A stretch of DNA of 64,000 bases from Kordia antarctica (GTDB lineage Bacteria; Bacteroidota; Bacteroidia; Flavobacteriales; Flavobacteriaceae): positions 868,001 through 932,000 of the forward strand of contig NZ_CP019288.1 in assembly GCF_009901525.1 (NCBI RefSeq). Reading direction: 5' to 3'. This document shows positions 18,710-29,070 of this stretch, in pieces. Both the position numbers and the translations under genes were made by a program. Numbering within the stretch: position 1 is the stretch's first letter; each line of letters starts with the position of its first letter. The notes under the pieces were generated by a model, which was not told where the DNA came from, did not search any database, and was given only the letters and a program-made list of their open reading frames with translations.

Positions 18710-21700
18710 TTAGATTAGATCGAGTAGTTCATCTACTTTTTCTGATAAGTCTTCTTCTACCTTGTCCACAATGTTTGAATCATTATGAATAATTTTATTT
18801 GTGATCGCGTGTACACTTGGCGATTGGAAAAAATCAATAGGTCGTAATTTTGTTTCTAATTTTTGATTGACAAGATTTGTCAATTCTAGTATTTTTATTG
18901 AAGTTGCGCCCAATTCAAAGAAACTGTCATGTATTCCAATTTCTTTTGACGGAATGGATAATGCCTCAGCTATGATATTTACTATTGTTTGTTCTGTTTC
19001 GTTTTCTGGTGCTATATATTCTTTTGTTTTTAAGTTTGAAAGCTCTGGAAGCGGAAGTTCTTTTCTGCTAATTTTTCCAGTTCTAGTTAGTGGAAACTCG
19101 TCCATAAACATAAAAATAGAAGGAATCATATAGTTTGGCAGTTGCTCGTTTAGCAATCGCTTAATGTCTTCTGCGGTAATCGTAATCGTTTGTACAGTTT
19201 GCACATATGCCGTTAAGTATTCCGTTTCGTTGATAGTATTCACCAATACAACTACTTGTTTTATGTTTTCAAGCTGTTCTAGTTGGTATTCTATTTCTGA
19301 AAGCTCAATACGTTGTCCGTTGAGTTTTACTTGTGAATCTCTTCGGTTTAAGAATTCAATTTCTCCATTTGGAAGCTTTCTTCCGATATCTCCTGATTTG
19401 TAGATGCGGCTTTTTCCATCTGCGGAAGCGAGAAATACTTTTTTAGTCTGTTCTTCTTTATTGAGATAACCCAACGATAGATATTCGCTTTTAAAAACAA
19501 TTTCTCCTTCTTGATAGATTCCAAGTTCATGATTGGCTTCATCCCAAATGAACACTTCTGTTTCCGTTACTGGCTTTCCAAGTGACAAATTGTTTCGTGT
19601 GATTTCTGTGTTGTTCGTCACAAATTTTTGAGAAACAATTGTAGCTTCCGTCGGACCATAATCATTTATAAGAAATGCATCTTTTGGAAAATATTCTTTG
19701 AAAAGTTCAACATCCGATTTGTAACAAGCTTCTCCTCCTAAATCTAACAGCCTAACCGTATGTATTTTTTCTTCTTTTGGTAAACTTTTTATGAAATGCC
19801 TGTACAACGTTGGCACCATGTGTATGATGGTAACTTTCTGTAATGCTAACCAAGTTGGTAATTGTTGTAATCCATTTTCGATAATATCATAAATACATAC
19901 TGTTGCACCGTTTAAGATGGCTCCGTAGATATCTTTTACAGAAGCATCAAATGTATATGTTGAGAATACACTTAGTTTGTCATTTTCAGAAATGTGTACT
20001 TCGTTGGTGTATACACGAATGTAATGCAATACGTTTTTCTGAATTTGAAGTACACCTTTTGGCATTCCTGTTGATCCTGAAGTGTATAAAACATACGCTT
20101 CTGTTTGTGGTGCAATTGACTTATTCAGATTTGCTGTTGCTACTTCTTCCTGATTTTTTGAGAGTGTAAGTATGCGCAATTCAGGTTGTATTGCTTGTAA
20201 TTGCAATGCTTTTTCTTGTGTGTCATCGCTACAAATGATCACATTACAATCAGAATCTTGTAGTATGTATTCAATTCTGTTTGTTGGATTGTTAATGTCA
20301 ATTGGTACATATCCGTAACCAGATTTTAAAACACCCAACATTCCAATTACACATCTTTCATCATGTCCTAATAGTAATGCAATACGTTTGGTTTTATTGG
20401 TTACGTTGGTAAGTATGTGTTGCGCAAGTTGATTCGCATAATTATTTAAACTACGGTAACTGATATTTTTGTCTTTACAGTGAACCGCAATATTGTTTGG
20501 ATATTTTTCAACTTGGTTTTCAAATCGTGCCGCAATATTTTGTGTTACTTCTGTAGCTTCAAAAAACGTAAAGTTGTTTGTTGGTCTTACAGTTGGTTCG
20601 GAAAGTATAGGTGTGTTAAATATGTCAATCGCATTGATAATTGTTGCAGGGTTTTCTACTACTTGTGTTAATGTAGTCACCAATTCATTCATCCAATACA
20701 CAATAGTTTCCTTTTTGAAATATTCGCTATTGTATACGCTTCTTATGGTAAATCCGTTTTGAAAAGTTTTTATGTAACATTCAAAATCAAATTTTGGAGA
20801 AGCTTCTATTTCTCCTTGTTCAGATTCAAAATTTGTAATTGTATCTAACGTTTTTGCTTCAAAGTCTAACATGTTTAGAAATACGGAACTTATTGGGAAA
20901 CGGCTGTAATCTTTTGGTATATGTAATTCTTCAAGCAATTGTTCAAAAGAGTAGTTTTGATTTCCTAACGCATCTATTACTGTTGTGTTCACATTTTGCA
21001 GAAAGCTAGAAAACGTACCAGTTTTGTCAATTGTATCGCGTAGCATCAACGTATTTAGAAAACAACCAACAACATCTTTTAGTTGCTCGTGAGTTCTGTT
21101 AGCCGCTGGAATTCCAATAATGATATCATTTTCAGATGTTAGTCTATTCAATACAATTTTTAGTGTTGCAACAAATATGGTAAAGACACTTGTGTTATGT
21201 TTTGTTGCTAGTTTTTCTATTTTTTGTTTTAGTTTTTCATCAATAGCAATTGTATGATACGCTGCTTTTGTGTTTGCAGTTTTTACTTTGGTATTAAAAT
21301 CATAAGGCAATTGTAAATATGGTAAATCGCCATTCAATTTTGTTTTCCAATAGTTTGCTTGTTGCTCAAATTGAGTTGAAAGCATTGTACTATTTTGCCA
21401 AGCTGCATAGTCTTTGTATTGAATACTTAATTCGCTAATGTTTGGCTTTGTGTTTGATTTTTTAGCATGATATATTTCCATGACATCATTTACAATAATA
21501 TTCATAGACCAACCATCACATATACTATGATGAATGTTGAAAAATAATTGAGATGCGCCATTTTCTGTTACAATTCCTGTTTTGAATAATGGATATGATT
21601 CTAAATCAAATTCATGATGAAAAACTTGTTCTTTTGCAATGTTTGAAGTTGCGTATGTTGGTATTTTTTCTAGTTGATGCGAAATGATTTTTTGAGATGC

Positions 21701-24700
21701 TTTTCCAATAGATTCTACATATACAGTTCTTAAGATTTCATGACGTTTTAAAACTTCATTGAATGCTTCATTGAATAGTGTTATATCAAAATTCTCAGGT
21801 AAGTTAAACGTAGTAAATATGTTAAACTCTCTCGATTTTCCTCGAATTTTGTGAATCATCCAATACCGCATTTGTGTCGGAGATAATTCGTAAAGTTCTT
21901 GTGTTGCAAGTTTAGGAATTTCTTGGTATTGTGTTTTTTCAAAACCTGATATTAAGGTAGCATGTTGCTTCAATTTTGTATGTACGTATACGTCTTTGAG
22001 TTGCAATGCAACGTTAAACGTTTTGTGATACGCGTTTAACAATTTGGTCAGTAATAAACTATGTCCGCCTAATTCAAAAAAGTCATTATCAACTCCTATT
22101 TTTTCTTGTCCTAATAGTTTCTCCCAAATTGCTGCAATGCTTTTTTCTATGTCATTTGTTGGCGCAACATATGCTTTTAAGATTCCGTCTTCGCTAGAAA
22201 TTTCTGGAAGCTTTTTTACAGCAACTTTTCCATTTGCTGTTAATGGAATTGATTCAAGTTGTTTAAAATATTGAGGAATCATGTATGAAGGAATCTCTTC
22301 TTTTAAATACTTGATGAGATTTTCACTTTCAATTGCTTGCGATGAAATGTAATATGCTATTAACCTTTTTTCTCCTTGAATGTCTTTCGCAATTACGAGA
22401 ACTTGACTTATGGTTTTCGCGTAGTTTCTGATTGATTGCTCTATTTCGCCAAGTTCAATACGGAAACCTCTAATTTTGATTTGTGTATCTTTTCTACCTG
22501 CAAATTCTATATTTCCATTCGGTAACCAACGTGCTAAATCGCCTGTTTTATATAATCGTTTTCCTTTCTCTATTGGATGCGGAACAAATTTTTCAGCAGT
22601 TAATTCTGGACTATTCAAATAACCTTGCGCTAATCCTTCTCCTGAAATACACAATTCGCCAATAATTCCTAAAGGTTGCAGTGAATTTTCTTTTGTTAAA
22701 ATGTATATTTTAGTGTTATCAACAGGTTTTCCAATAGGTATATTTTCTACTTCTTTTTCCTGACAATTGTAATATGTAGCAACTACGGTACTTTCTGTTG
22801 GTCCATAATAATTAAACACACGCAATGATGTTGGTTTTGAATACGATAATGCTTCTCCGCCAGTAAATATATTAGTGTGTAGTTCTTCTATTTCTTGCTC
22901 AATAAGGTCTTGACAAACTCTCGTTGGCACGTACGCATGTGTGATTGTATTTTCTTTGAAAAATGCTGCTAGTTTCGAAATATCAAATCGAATTTCGTCT
23001 TTTTGAATTGGAAATAATGTAGCTCCTGAAATAAGGTATGGATAGATTTCCAGAACCGAAGCATCAAACCCAATTCCTGCAAAAAGAGTTGCATTACTTT
23101 TCGATGTCACATTGTGTGTTCGTTGATGCCAAAAACACAGATTTAGTAAGCTTTTATGTGAAATCATCACACCTTTTGGTTTTCCCGTAGAACCAGACGT
23201 ATAGATTAAGTAGGCTAATTGTTCATTAAAAATAGAATTCTGAATAGGATTGGCGTCTTTTTTAGTCTTTTCAAAATCAATCAAAAACTGATTGTTAACG
23301 TTCAATTTTGCATTACTATCCTTTAAAATATAATCCACTCTATTCTGTGGATATTCCATATCTATTGGTACATACGCTGCTCCTGTTTTTAGAATTGCCA
23401 ATTCAGCAATGATCAATTTTTCTGTTCTTTCTAGTTGAATTGCAACAAACGTTTTGGGTGCAATATTTATTTTTTGGAGAATGTAATTTGCCAATTCATT
23501 CGATTTCGCATCCAATTCTGCATACGTAATCTTTCTTCCTTCACATTGAATTGCCAGCGCGTTTGGCGATTTTAGTACTTGTTCTTTAAATAAATCTAGT
23601 ACCGTAACTTCATCTAGAATAATATTGTCAGTTGCGTTAAACACATGAAGTAATACTTCTTTTTCGGCATCCGATGTAAGATCTATACTTGAAAGTGTTA
23701 TTTCTGGTGTTGCAGTTATTTGATTGAATATGTTTTCTAAATGAATGAAAATATGTTTAATAAAATTTTCATCGTAAATATCTGTATTGTACTGTATTCC
23801 TAGTTGCAATCTGTCATTTTCTGAAAACGTGAATGCAATGTCAAATTGTGCTGTATTTCTTGTAATTTCATGCGTTGCCACAGAAAGGTTTTCGATATCG
23901 TTAATCGTATTTAAACCAGATTGTTGCTGATTTTGCAATACAACCATTACATCAAATAATGGCGATCTTGAAGTATCTCTTTTAAGTTGTAATTGCTCTA
24001 TTAGTTGATCAAAAGGATAATTTTGATAATTATACGCATCTAATAATAACTGTTTTTCTTTGTTTAATAAGTCACTAAAAGTACTGTCTTCTTCAAAAGA
24101 CGTTCTAATTGCTAGCGTATTTAAATACAATCCCAATTGATTTTCCAAATCTGGATGCGCTCTTCCTGCAATTGGCGTTCCAACGATAATATCTTGTTGA
24201 TTGCTATATCTTGACAACAACGTTTTAACCGCTGCCATTAACGTCATAAACAATGTAACTTGATGCTTTTGAGAAAAGTTTTTGAGCTGAACTAATGTAT
24301 TTTCAGAGAAAGACTCTTCTATGTAATTTCCTGCATAGGTTTTTGTTGTCGGACGCTTTGTATAACTTGGTAATTGAAGGATTGGCAATTCTCCTTCAAA
24401 TTGTTTCATCCAATATGTTTTTGCATTTTTAAATGCTTCAGATGTATCATTTTTATCTAACCAAACTGCATAATCTTTGAATTGTATCCGTAATTTTTCT
24501 GTTATTATATCTGTATTTGCCTGAAGCTTTTCGTAGTTCTGTAATACTTCTGATGTAAATATTTCTAATGACCAACCATCACTTATAATATGATGCATTG
24601 CAATAAAGAAGATCACATCATTATTTTCGATTTTTACTAAAGAAGCACTTATTAATGGTGCTTTGGATAACGAAAATCCTTGTGTAATTTGATGATCTAT

Positions 24701-27415
24701 GTATTGATTTGCTTTTTGAAGTGCATTTTCTGAGTTTGAAACATCTTTAAAAGATATTTTAAAATTAAAATCTTCTGTTGGAATGCTGTATTGTCTCAAT
24801 GTTCCTTCTGAATCTGTATCAAAATAAGTGCGCAATATTTCATGACGATCAATGACAAGATTGAACGCTTTTTCAAAGTTTTCAATATGAAGCGTTCCTT
24901 TTAATCGTAAAGCTCCTGTAATATTATATGCATCTATTCCGCCTTCCAACTGACTCAACATCCATAAACGATGTTGCGAAGCTGTTACAGGATATTTTTC
25001 TAGATTAAAAGTTTCAATTGCTGTGTATTGTTCTTCTTCTAAAGCATTGCTAATTCCTTCAATAGTTGGATGCGTATGGAATGTTTTGTAACGTACATTC
25101 ATACACATTTCTTTAGAAATTCGGTTAATGATTTGCGCAATCATTAAACTGTGTCCACCTAATTCAAAGAAATTATCTTTTATTCCAATTTGTGATACGC
25201 CAATAACTTCTTGCCAGATTGTAACCAATTCTTCTTCAACGGTATTTCTTGGCGCAACAAACTCTTTTTTGATGATTCCTGTCAGTGAAACGTCAGGCAA
25301 TGCCTTGCGGTTTACTTTACCATTTGGCGTCAGCGGAATTTCCTTGAGTCGCATAAAATAAGTAGGAATCATATATGCTGGCAACTTTTCCGCTAAATAA
25401 TCACGTAATTTTGATTTGTCAATGTTGATTAAAGAAGCATAATATCCTACTAATACTTGTACATTTTTCACTGTTTTTACTGCAGCAACAGCACCTAACA
25501 TTTCTTCAGAGAATTGAAGAATATCATTTTCAATTTCTCCTAATTCTATACGATAACCTCTTAATTTTACTTGATGATCTTTTCTTCCAAAAAATTCTAT
25601 ATTTCCATCTGGACACCATCTTGCCAAATCGCCAGTATCATACATGCGTGTTTCAGTTGCAAATGGGTTTTGAATGTATTTTTCATCTGTAAGTTCTGGA
25701 CGATTTAAATATCCTTTCGTAATTCCTGCTCCTGCTAAATATAGTTTTCCAATAACTCCGATTGGCAATAATTTTAAATTTTCATCTAAAATATATGCTT
25801 GCGTATTTGTAATAGGCTTTCCAATTGGAATGGTTTTATACGGTTTGTTTTGTAATGTATATGCTGTACTATACGTTGTATCTTCTGATGGACCGTATAA
25901 ATTTTTAACAATGATATTGGTTTTAGTTAGCTTGCTAGCAATATCTAATGGAAATGGTTCTCCGGCTAAATTTATGACAACAACATTATTTAGATCAGAT
26001 CCACCGTCAATAATTGTTCGCATTGCTGACGGAACTGTATTGAGAAGTATTTTCTCTTCTTTTGGTAAATATTCAGCAATTGCTAATGCATCTTTGAGGA
26101 CTCTTATTTTCTTTCCAACAGAAAGTGTATAAAACATTTCAAATACTGAAAGGTCAAAACAATGTGAAGTTGCTGCGAACACGACGTCAAAAATAGCAAG
26201 ATCAAATTCGTTTTGTGCCCAAAAAATCATTTGTACAGCATTTGAATGTGTAATCATTACACCTTTTGGATTCCCCGTAGTTCCTGACGTATATATAATG
26301 TATGCTAAATCATTTGCTATCGTATTGATAGCAACTTTTGTATTTAAATAATTATTTTTGATTTCAGAAAATTCTAATAGTTTCTCAGCATCTATAACAA
26401 ATACACAATTACTATCATTTTCTATGTAGGTAATACGTTCTTCTGGATAATTTACATCAATAGGAACATATGTCGCGCCTGCTTTAAGCACTGACAATAT
26501 CGCAATAACTAAATGTTCTGTTCTTTCTAATTTGACTCCAACAAAGTCATTCGATTTGATTCCTTTGACTTCTATTAAGTAACGTGCAAATTGATTGGCA
26601 TGTTTTTCAATGTCTTCATATGAAAACTCCTTATCTTGATACGTTAAAGCAATTGCTTTTGGAGTTTTAGCTACTTGTTTTTCAAAAAGATCAATGATTG
26701 TTGGAGAACCTCCATGATTTTCATTGACATCATTGAATTCAAATAATAATTTATCTTTTACACCAGCTGTTAGGATAGGAATTTCAGCAATATTTTGCGA
26801 AATATGATCTTCTAGATTTACTAACCATAATTTGAATATGTTTACAAAATTTTCTGCAACATGTTGTTCTATAAAATCTTCATTATACGCCAACGTCAAT
26901 TGATACGAATTTTCTTTTTTACATATTGAAAACTGAAAAGGAAGCTGATATTTTTTTGGCTGATTTTGATGTGAGTACATAAAACCAAATGAAGAATAGT
27001 CTTCTATTTTTTCTACTCTCAACAATGTTTCCACATGTTTTTTATTGTAAAGAGCATGTTTGTATGTTTCCTGTACTTCTTTCTTTATGCTGTTTAAATA
27101 TGACTTAAAAGACTCTTTTTGAATAGTATCCAAAACAAATAACACTTCAGAATTTTGTTCTTGCTGTAGTTTTGAAAACACCAAATGACATTCATCAAAG
27201 TGTCGCTTTAAAAGAATACCAAATATTGTTAGAAGAACAGTAAATTCTACTATTTCTTTTTCATTAGTTAATTTGGAAAAATAAGGAATCTCATCTTTTC
27301 CAATAGCAATGGAATAACTTGCATGCGCAACTAGATCTACATGATCTTTTTGCTCATACATTCGCATTTTCTTTAACCAATAATCGGTTATGATCTTGTG
27401 CTCTATTCTATTCAT
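18710..27415 (-). CDS. Three-module NRPS, partial C-A-T-C-A-T-C-A-T
   Basis: 2901 residues. Residues 1-220 resemble the C-terminal half of a condensation domain but lack HHxxxDG, so this is probably a non-catalytic start of the loading module. A1: YIIYTSGTTGNPKG near 368, carrier LGGHSLMI near 750. Module 2: HHIISDGW near 940, YLIYTSGSTGKPKG near 1400, carrier LGGHSLLL near 1777. Module 3: HHSICDGW near 1961, YVLYTSGSTGMPKG near 2438, carrier LGATSIKI near 2832. Pocket residues read by eye: A1 D-L-F-N-N-A-L-T-Y-K, which I recall as an Ala code; A2 D-A-L-A-F-G-Y-V-V-K and A3 D-A-K-H-D-G-D-I-V-K, which I cannot assign. No epimerase or thioesterase domain is present. It is the first synthetase gene after the nusG-like gene and probably initiates the chain. 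Confidence 0.94.
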   Translation of the reverse strand: MNRIEHKIITDYWLKKMRMYEQKDHVDLVAHASYSIAIGKDEIPYFSKLTNEKEIVEFTVLLTIFGILLKRHFDECHLVFSKLQQEQNSEVLFVLDTIQKESFKSYLNSIKKEVQETYKHALYNKKHVETLLRVEKIEDYSSFGFMYSHQNQPKKYQLPFQFSICKKENSYQLTLAYNEDFIEQHVAENFVNIFKLWLVNLEDHISQNIAEIPILTAGVKDKLLFEFNDVNENHGGSPTIIDLFEKQVAKTPKAIALTYQDKEFSYEDIEKHANQFARYLIEVKGIKSNDFVGVKLERTEHLVIAILSVLKAGATYVPIDVNYPEERITYIENDSNCVFVIDAEKLLEFSEIKNNYLNTKVAINTIANDLAYIIYTSGTTGNPKGVMITHSNAVQMIFWAQNEFDLAIFDVVFAATSHCFDLSVFEMFYTLSVGKKIRVLKDALAIAEYLPKEEKILLNTVPSAMRTIIDGGSDLNNVVVINLAGEPFPLDIASKLTKTNIIVKNLYGPSEDTTYSTAYTLQNKPYKTIPIGKPITNTQAYILDENLKLLPIGVIGKLYLAGAGITKGYLNRPELTDEKYIQNPFATETRMYDTGDLARWCPDGNIEFFGRKDHQVKLRGYRIELGEIENDILQFSEEMLGAVAAVKTVKNVQVLVGYYASLINIDKSKLRDYLAEKLPAYMIPTYFMRLKEIPLTPNGKVNRKALPDVSLTGIIKKEFVAPRNTVEEELVTIWQEVIGVSQIGIKDNFFELGGHSLMIAQIINRISKEMCMNVRYKTFHTHPTIEGISNALEEEQYTAIETFNLEKYPVTASQHRLWMLSQLEGGIDAYNITGALRLKGTLHIENFEKAFNLVIDRHEILRTYFDTDSEGTLRQYSIPTEDFNFKISFKDVSNSENALQKANQYIDHQITQGFSLSKAPLISASLVKIENNDVIFFIAMHHIISDGWSLEIFTSEVLQNYEKLQANTDIITEKLRIQFKDYAVWLDKNDTSEAFKNAKTYWMKQFEGELPILQLPSYTKRPTTKTYAGNYIEESFSENTLVQLKNFSQKHQVTLFMTLMAAVKTLLSRYSNQQDIIVGTPIAGRAHPDLENQLGLYLNTLAIRTSFEEDSTFSDLLNKEKQLLLDAYNYQNYPFDQLIEQLQLKRDTSRSPLFDVMVVLQNQQQSGLNTINDIENLSVATHEITRNTAQFDIAFTFSENDRLQLGIQYNTDIYDENFIKHIFIHLENIFNQITATPEITLSSIDLTSDAEKEVLLHVFNATDNIILDEVTVLDLFKEQVLKSPNALAIQCEGRKITYAELDAKSNELANYILQKINIAPKTFVAIQLERTEKLIIAELAILKTGAAYVPIDMEYPQNRVDYILKDSNAKLNVNNQFLIDFEKTKKDANPIQNSIFNEQLAYLIYTSGSTGKPKGVMISHKSLLNLCFWHQRTHNVTSKSNATLFAGIGFDASVLEIYPYLISGATLFPIQKDEIRFDISKLAAFFKENTITHAYVPTRVCQDLIEQEIEELHTNIFTGGEALSYSKPTSLRVFNYYGPTESTVVATYYNCQEKEVENIPIGKPVDNTKIYILTKENSLQPLGIIGELCISGEGLAQGYLNSPELTAEKFVPHPIEKGKRLYKTGDLARWLPNGNIEFAGRKDTQIKIRGFRIELGEIEQSIRNYAKTISQVLVIAKDIQGEKRLIAYYISSQAIESENLIKYLKEEIPSYMIPQYFKQLESIPLTANGKVAVKKLPEISSEDGILKAYVAPTNDIEKSIAAIWEKLLGQEKIGVDNDFFELGGHSLLLTKLLNAYHKTFNVALQLKDVYVHTKLKQHATLISGFEKTQYQEIPKLATQELYELSPTQMRYWMIHKIRGKSREFNIFTTFNLPENFDITLFNEAFNEVLKRHEILRTVYVESIGKASQKIISHQLEKIPTYATSNIAKEQVFHHEFDLESYPLFKTGIVTENGASQLFFNIHHSICDGWSMNIIVNDVMEIYHAKKSNTKPNISELSIQYKDYAAWQNSTMLSTQFEQQANYWKTKLNGDLPYLQLPYDFNTKVKTANTKAAYHTIAIDEKLKQKIEKLATKHNTSVFTIFVATLKIVLNRLTSENDIIIGIPAANRTHEQLKDVVGCFLNTLMLRDTIDKTGTFSSFLQNVNTTVIDALGNQNYSFEQLLEELHIPKDYSRFPISSVFLNMLDFEAKTLDTITNFESEQGEIEASPKFDFECYIKTFQNGFTIRSVYNSEYFKKETIVYWMNELVTTLTQVVENPATIINAIDIFNTPILSEPTVRPTNNFTFFEATEVTQNIAARFENQVEKYPNNIAVHCKDKNISYRSLNNYANQLAQHILTNVTNKTKRIALLLGHDERCVIGMLGVLKSGYGYVPIDINNPTNRIEYILQDSDCNVIICSDDTQEKALQLQAIQPELRILTLSKNQEEVATANLNKSIAPQTEAYVLYTSGSTGMPKGVLQIQKNVLHYIRVYTNEVHISENDKLSVFSTYTFDASVKDIYGAILNGATVCIYDIIENGLQQLPTWLALQKVTIIHMVPTLYRHFIKSLPKEEKIHTVRLLDLGGEACYKSDVELFKEYFPKDAFLINDYGPTEATIVSQKFVTNNTEITRNNLSLGKPVTETEVFIWDEANHELGIYQEGEIVFKSEYLSLGYLNKEEQTKKVFLASADGKSRIYKSGDIGRKLPNGEIEFLNRRDSQVKLNGQRIELSEIEYQLEQLENIKQVVVLVNTINETEYLTAYVQTVQTITITAEDIKRLLNEQLPNYMIPSIFMFMDEFPLTRTGKISRKELPLPELSNLKTKEYIAPENETEQTIVNIIAEALSIPSKEIGIHDSFFELGATSIKILELTNLVNQKLETKLRPIDFFQSPSVHAITNKIIHNDSNIVDKVEEDLSEKVDELLDLI

Positions 27416-27786
27416 TATATATAGAAATTGATGTGTGTGTTTTGCAATTGCAGAAGTCTTAGACTTCTTCTGATGTCTGTCAAAAAGTTAAGACAGTTTC
27501 TTGTTAATAATATGTTCTAGTGTTTTAATTTAGAATGCCTGTAATATTTTTATCTCCTAGCAAAGGTTTAATTTCATTCTCAATTCGGAAGTTTTTAAAA
27601 TCAGCTGTCTTTTGTTAAAAACAAAAAAAATGATTTTTAGTATCATCGATATCCGCAGCAATAATTGAATCTCTTTTATGTATTTTTATTAAATTAACAC
27701 ATAATTCAACTCCTATTTAACAAGCAGTAACTACAGTCAATTTTTTTCATTAACCTAAATCTAAATACATTAGAAAAAATAATCAT
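27416..27786 (-). promoter_or_regulatory. Leader between nusG-like gene and first NRPS gene, with two candidate hairpins
   Basis: 371 bp without a convincing gene. Just before the NRPS start codon the minus-strand RNA could form two hairpins: AGAAGTC-TTA-GACTTCT (27452-27468, a 7-bp stem) and CTGTC/GACAG around a 10-nt loop (27477-27496). I found no TAnnTTTG box, so the NRPS genes are probably co-transcribed with the nusG-like gene. LoaP-type NusG paralogues are known to act on a hairpin in the leader of their target operon; whether these hairpins do that here is inference. Confidence 0.35.
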
Positions 27787-28299
27787 TTATTCTCCTTCAA
27801 AGTAATACGAAGGTATACTTGCAGTAATATTTTGCTGTAATGACTCTATTTGTACAATAATTTTATTGACGTTACCCACTTTAAGCACTTCGCAATTTAA
27901 TCCGCTTAACGCGCCGTAATTAATTTTTTTAATTTCACCAACTTTTGGAAGTTGCGTACCCATTACAACATCTGTAACATCTTTAGATCCAATCAAAAGT
28001 TTAATTTGATTGACTTCTTTATCTGTTACTATTGCATATTCTTTACCAAAACGAATATACGCGCACGCCCCACTCACAGAGAAGGCTTTATGAAAATCTA
28101 AGGAAGATGTAAGGTTTACAAAAACGTATGAAGGAAATAAAGGTTCATGTACAACCTTTTTTCTATCACTCCACTTTTTTATCGTTTTTATTAATGGAAG
28201 ATAGGCTTCTAATGACAGTTCCGAGAGGAAGTCATAGACCTTTTTTTCATGTCTCGATTTTACATACAAGACATGCCACCCATTATACAAATTTCTCAT
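27787..28299 (-). CDS. Specialised NusG paralogue (UpxY/LoaP/TaA-like antiterminator)
   Basis: 170 residues, about the length of a NusG N-terminal domain plus KOW domain. The start reads NLYNGWHVLYVKSRHEKKV, the typical NGN opening (W-x-V-x-Y-x-x-x-x-E-x-K-V). FPSYVFVNL near residue 75 matches the conserved PGYVF-type strand. A KOW-like segment (GALSGLNCEVLKVGNVNKI) begins near 128. The gene stands alone at the head of a synthetase operon longer than 27 kb, on the same strand. NusG paralogues in this position (UpxY before Bacteroides capsule loci, TaA before the myxovirescin cluster, LoaP before polyketide clusters) let RNA polymerase read through long operons, so that role is inferred here. 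The housekeeping nusG, normally next to ribosomal genes, is an unlikely alternative given these neighbours. Confidence 0.85.
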   Translation of the reverse strand: MRNLYNGWHVLYVKSRHEKKVYDFLSELSLEAYLPLIKTIKKWSDRKKVVHEPLFPSYVFVNLTSSLDFHKAFSVSGACAYIRFGKEYAIVTDKEVNQIKLLIGSKDVTDVVMGTQLPKVGEIKKINYGALSGLNCEVLKVGNVNKIIVQIESLQQNITASIPSYYFEGE

Positions 28300-29070
28300 T
28301 GTTTACTATTTAAATTAGTTCAAATAGCAACACAGCTTCGCTTCCCTCAGTCACATGAGGTGCTTTTTTATTGAAATATAGGGGTGGGGAATAACTATAT
28401 GAGTAAGACTATTGTTCTCCTAAAAAAGGATTATGCTATTGAACAATACTTCCATCTACTCTCTACAATGATAATATTTTTTTTATCTAATTGATATTTT
28501 TATCTCGTTTTTTTTATGAAAAATTGTAAAAACTTACATTACAATAAGATATGAAAATAATTTATATCTATTTAACGTAATGTCAACATGCTCAAATAAT
28601 ATTTTACTTACAATAACGTAGATTCAATTCTTTAATGAAACATCAAGAAAGGAAATTATGAAGAAAGTAATTATTTTTTCATGAAATACGACGCAATATT
28701 TTGAAGTTTGATTTACTTAAAAATAACAGTCATCGAAAGTATTAGAACACTATTAGTTGATTTTGAATGTGTTTTTTCAATGCTTTAATCTCATATATAT
28801 TGAAGATGTTTTAAATAGATATATTCCAAAGAATTAAAATATATTATTAGTTCAACTTTACTTTAGAGCTTTTTTTATAACGTTACCATTGCTTATTTTT
28901 TACTAATAAAATGAGGCGTTCTTAGTAAGAGATGACCTGTATAATGTTAAGATATACTCAAAAGAAGCATTATATATTATATGAAAAATTATAATAACGA
29001 TTCTCGTTTGTGAGTTTTTGACACTAAATTATGGTAAACTTGACACCTTATAATAGACTTCAATTCAGTA
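28300..29070. other. Gene-free AT-rich spacer upstream of the nusG-like gene
   Basis: 771 bp with no convincing reading frame on either strand. Near the nusG-like gene, 28345-28360 can form a 5-bp stem (CCTCA/TGAGG, loop GTCACA) in a noticeably GC-richer patch. 28373-28380 reads TATATTTC on the minus strand, one base from a Bacteroidetes -7 box (TAnnTTTG), which would place the hairpin in the 5' leader. No clear -33 element was found. The remainder (28500-29040) shows nothing I can assign. Confidence 0.3.

Noticed and set aside
25674-26132. Plus-strand open frame of 152 codons
   Set aside because: Antisense to a well-supported NRPS A domain; composition (Ser/Phe/Val runs) is that of a shadow frame.
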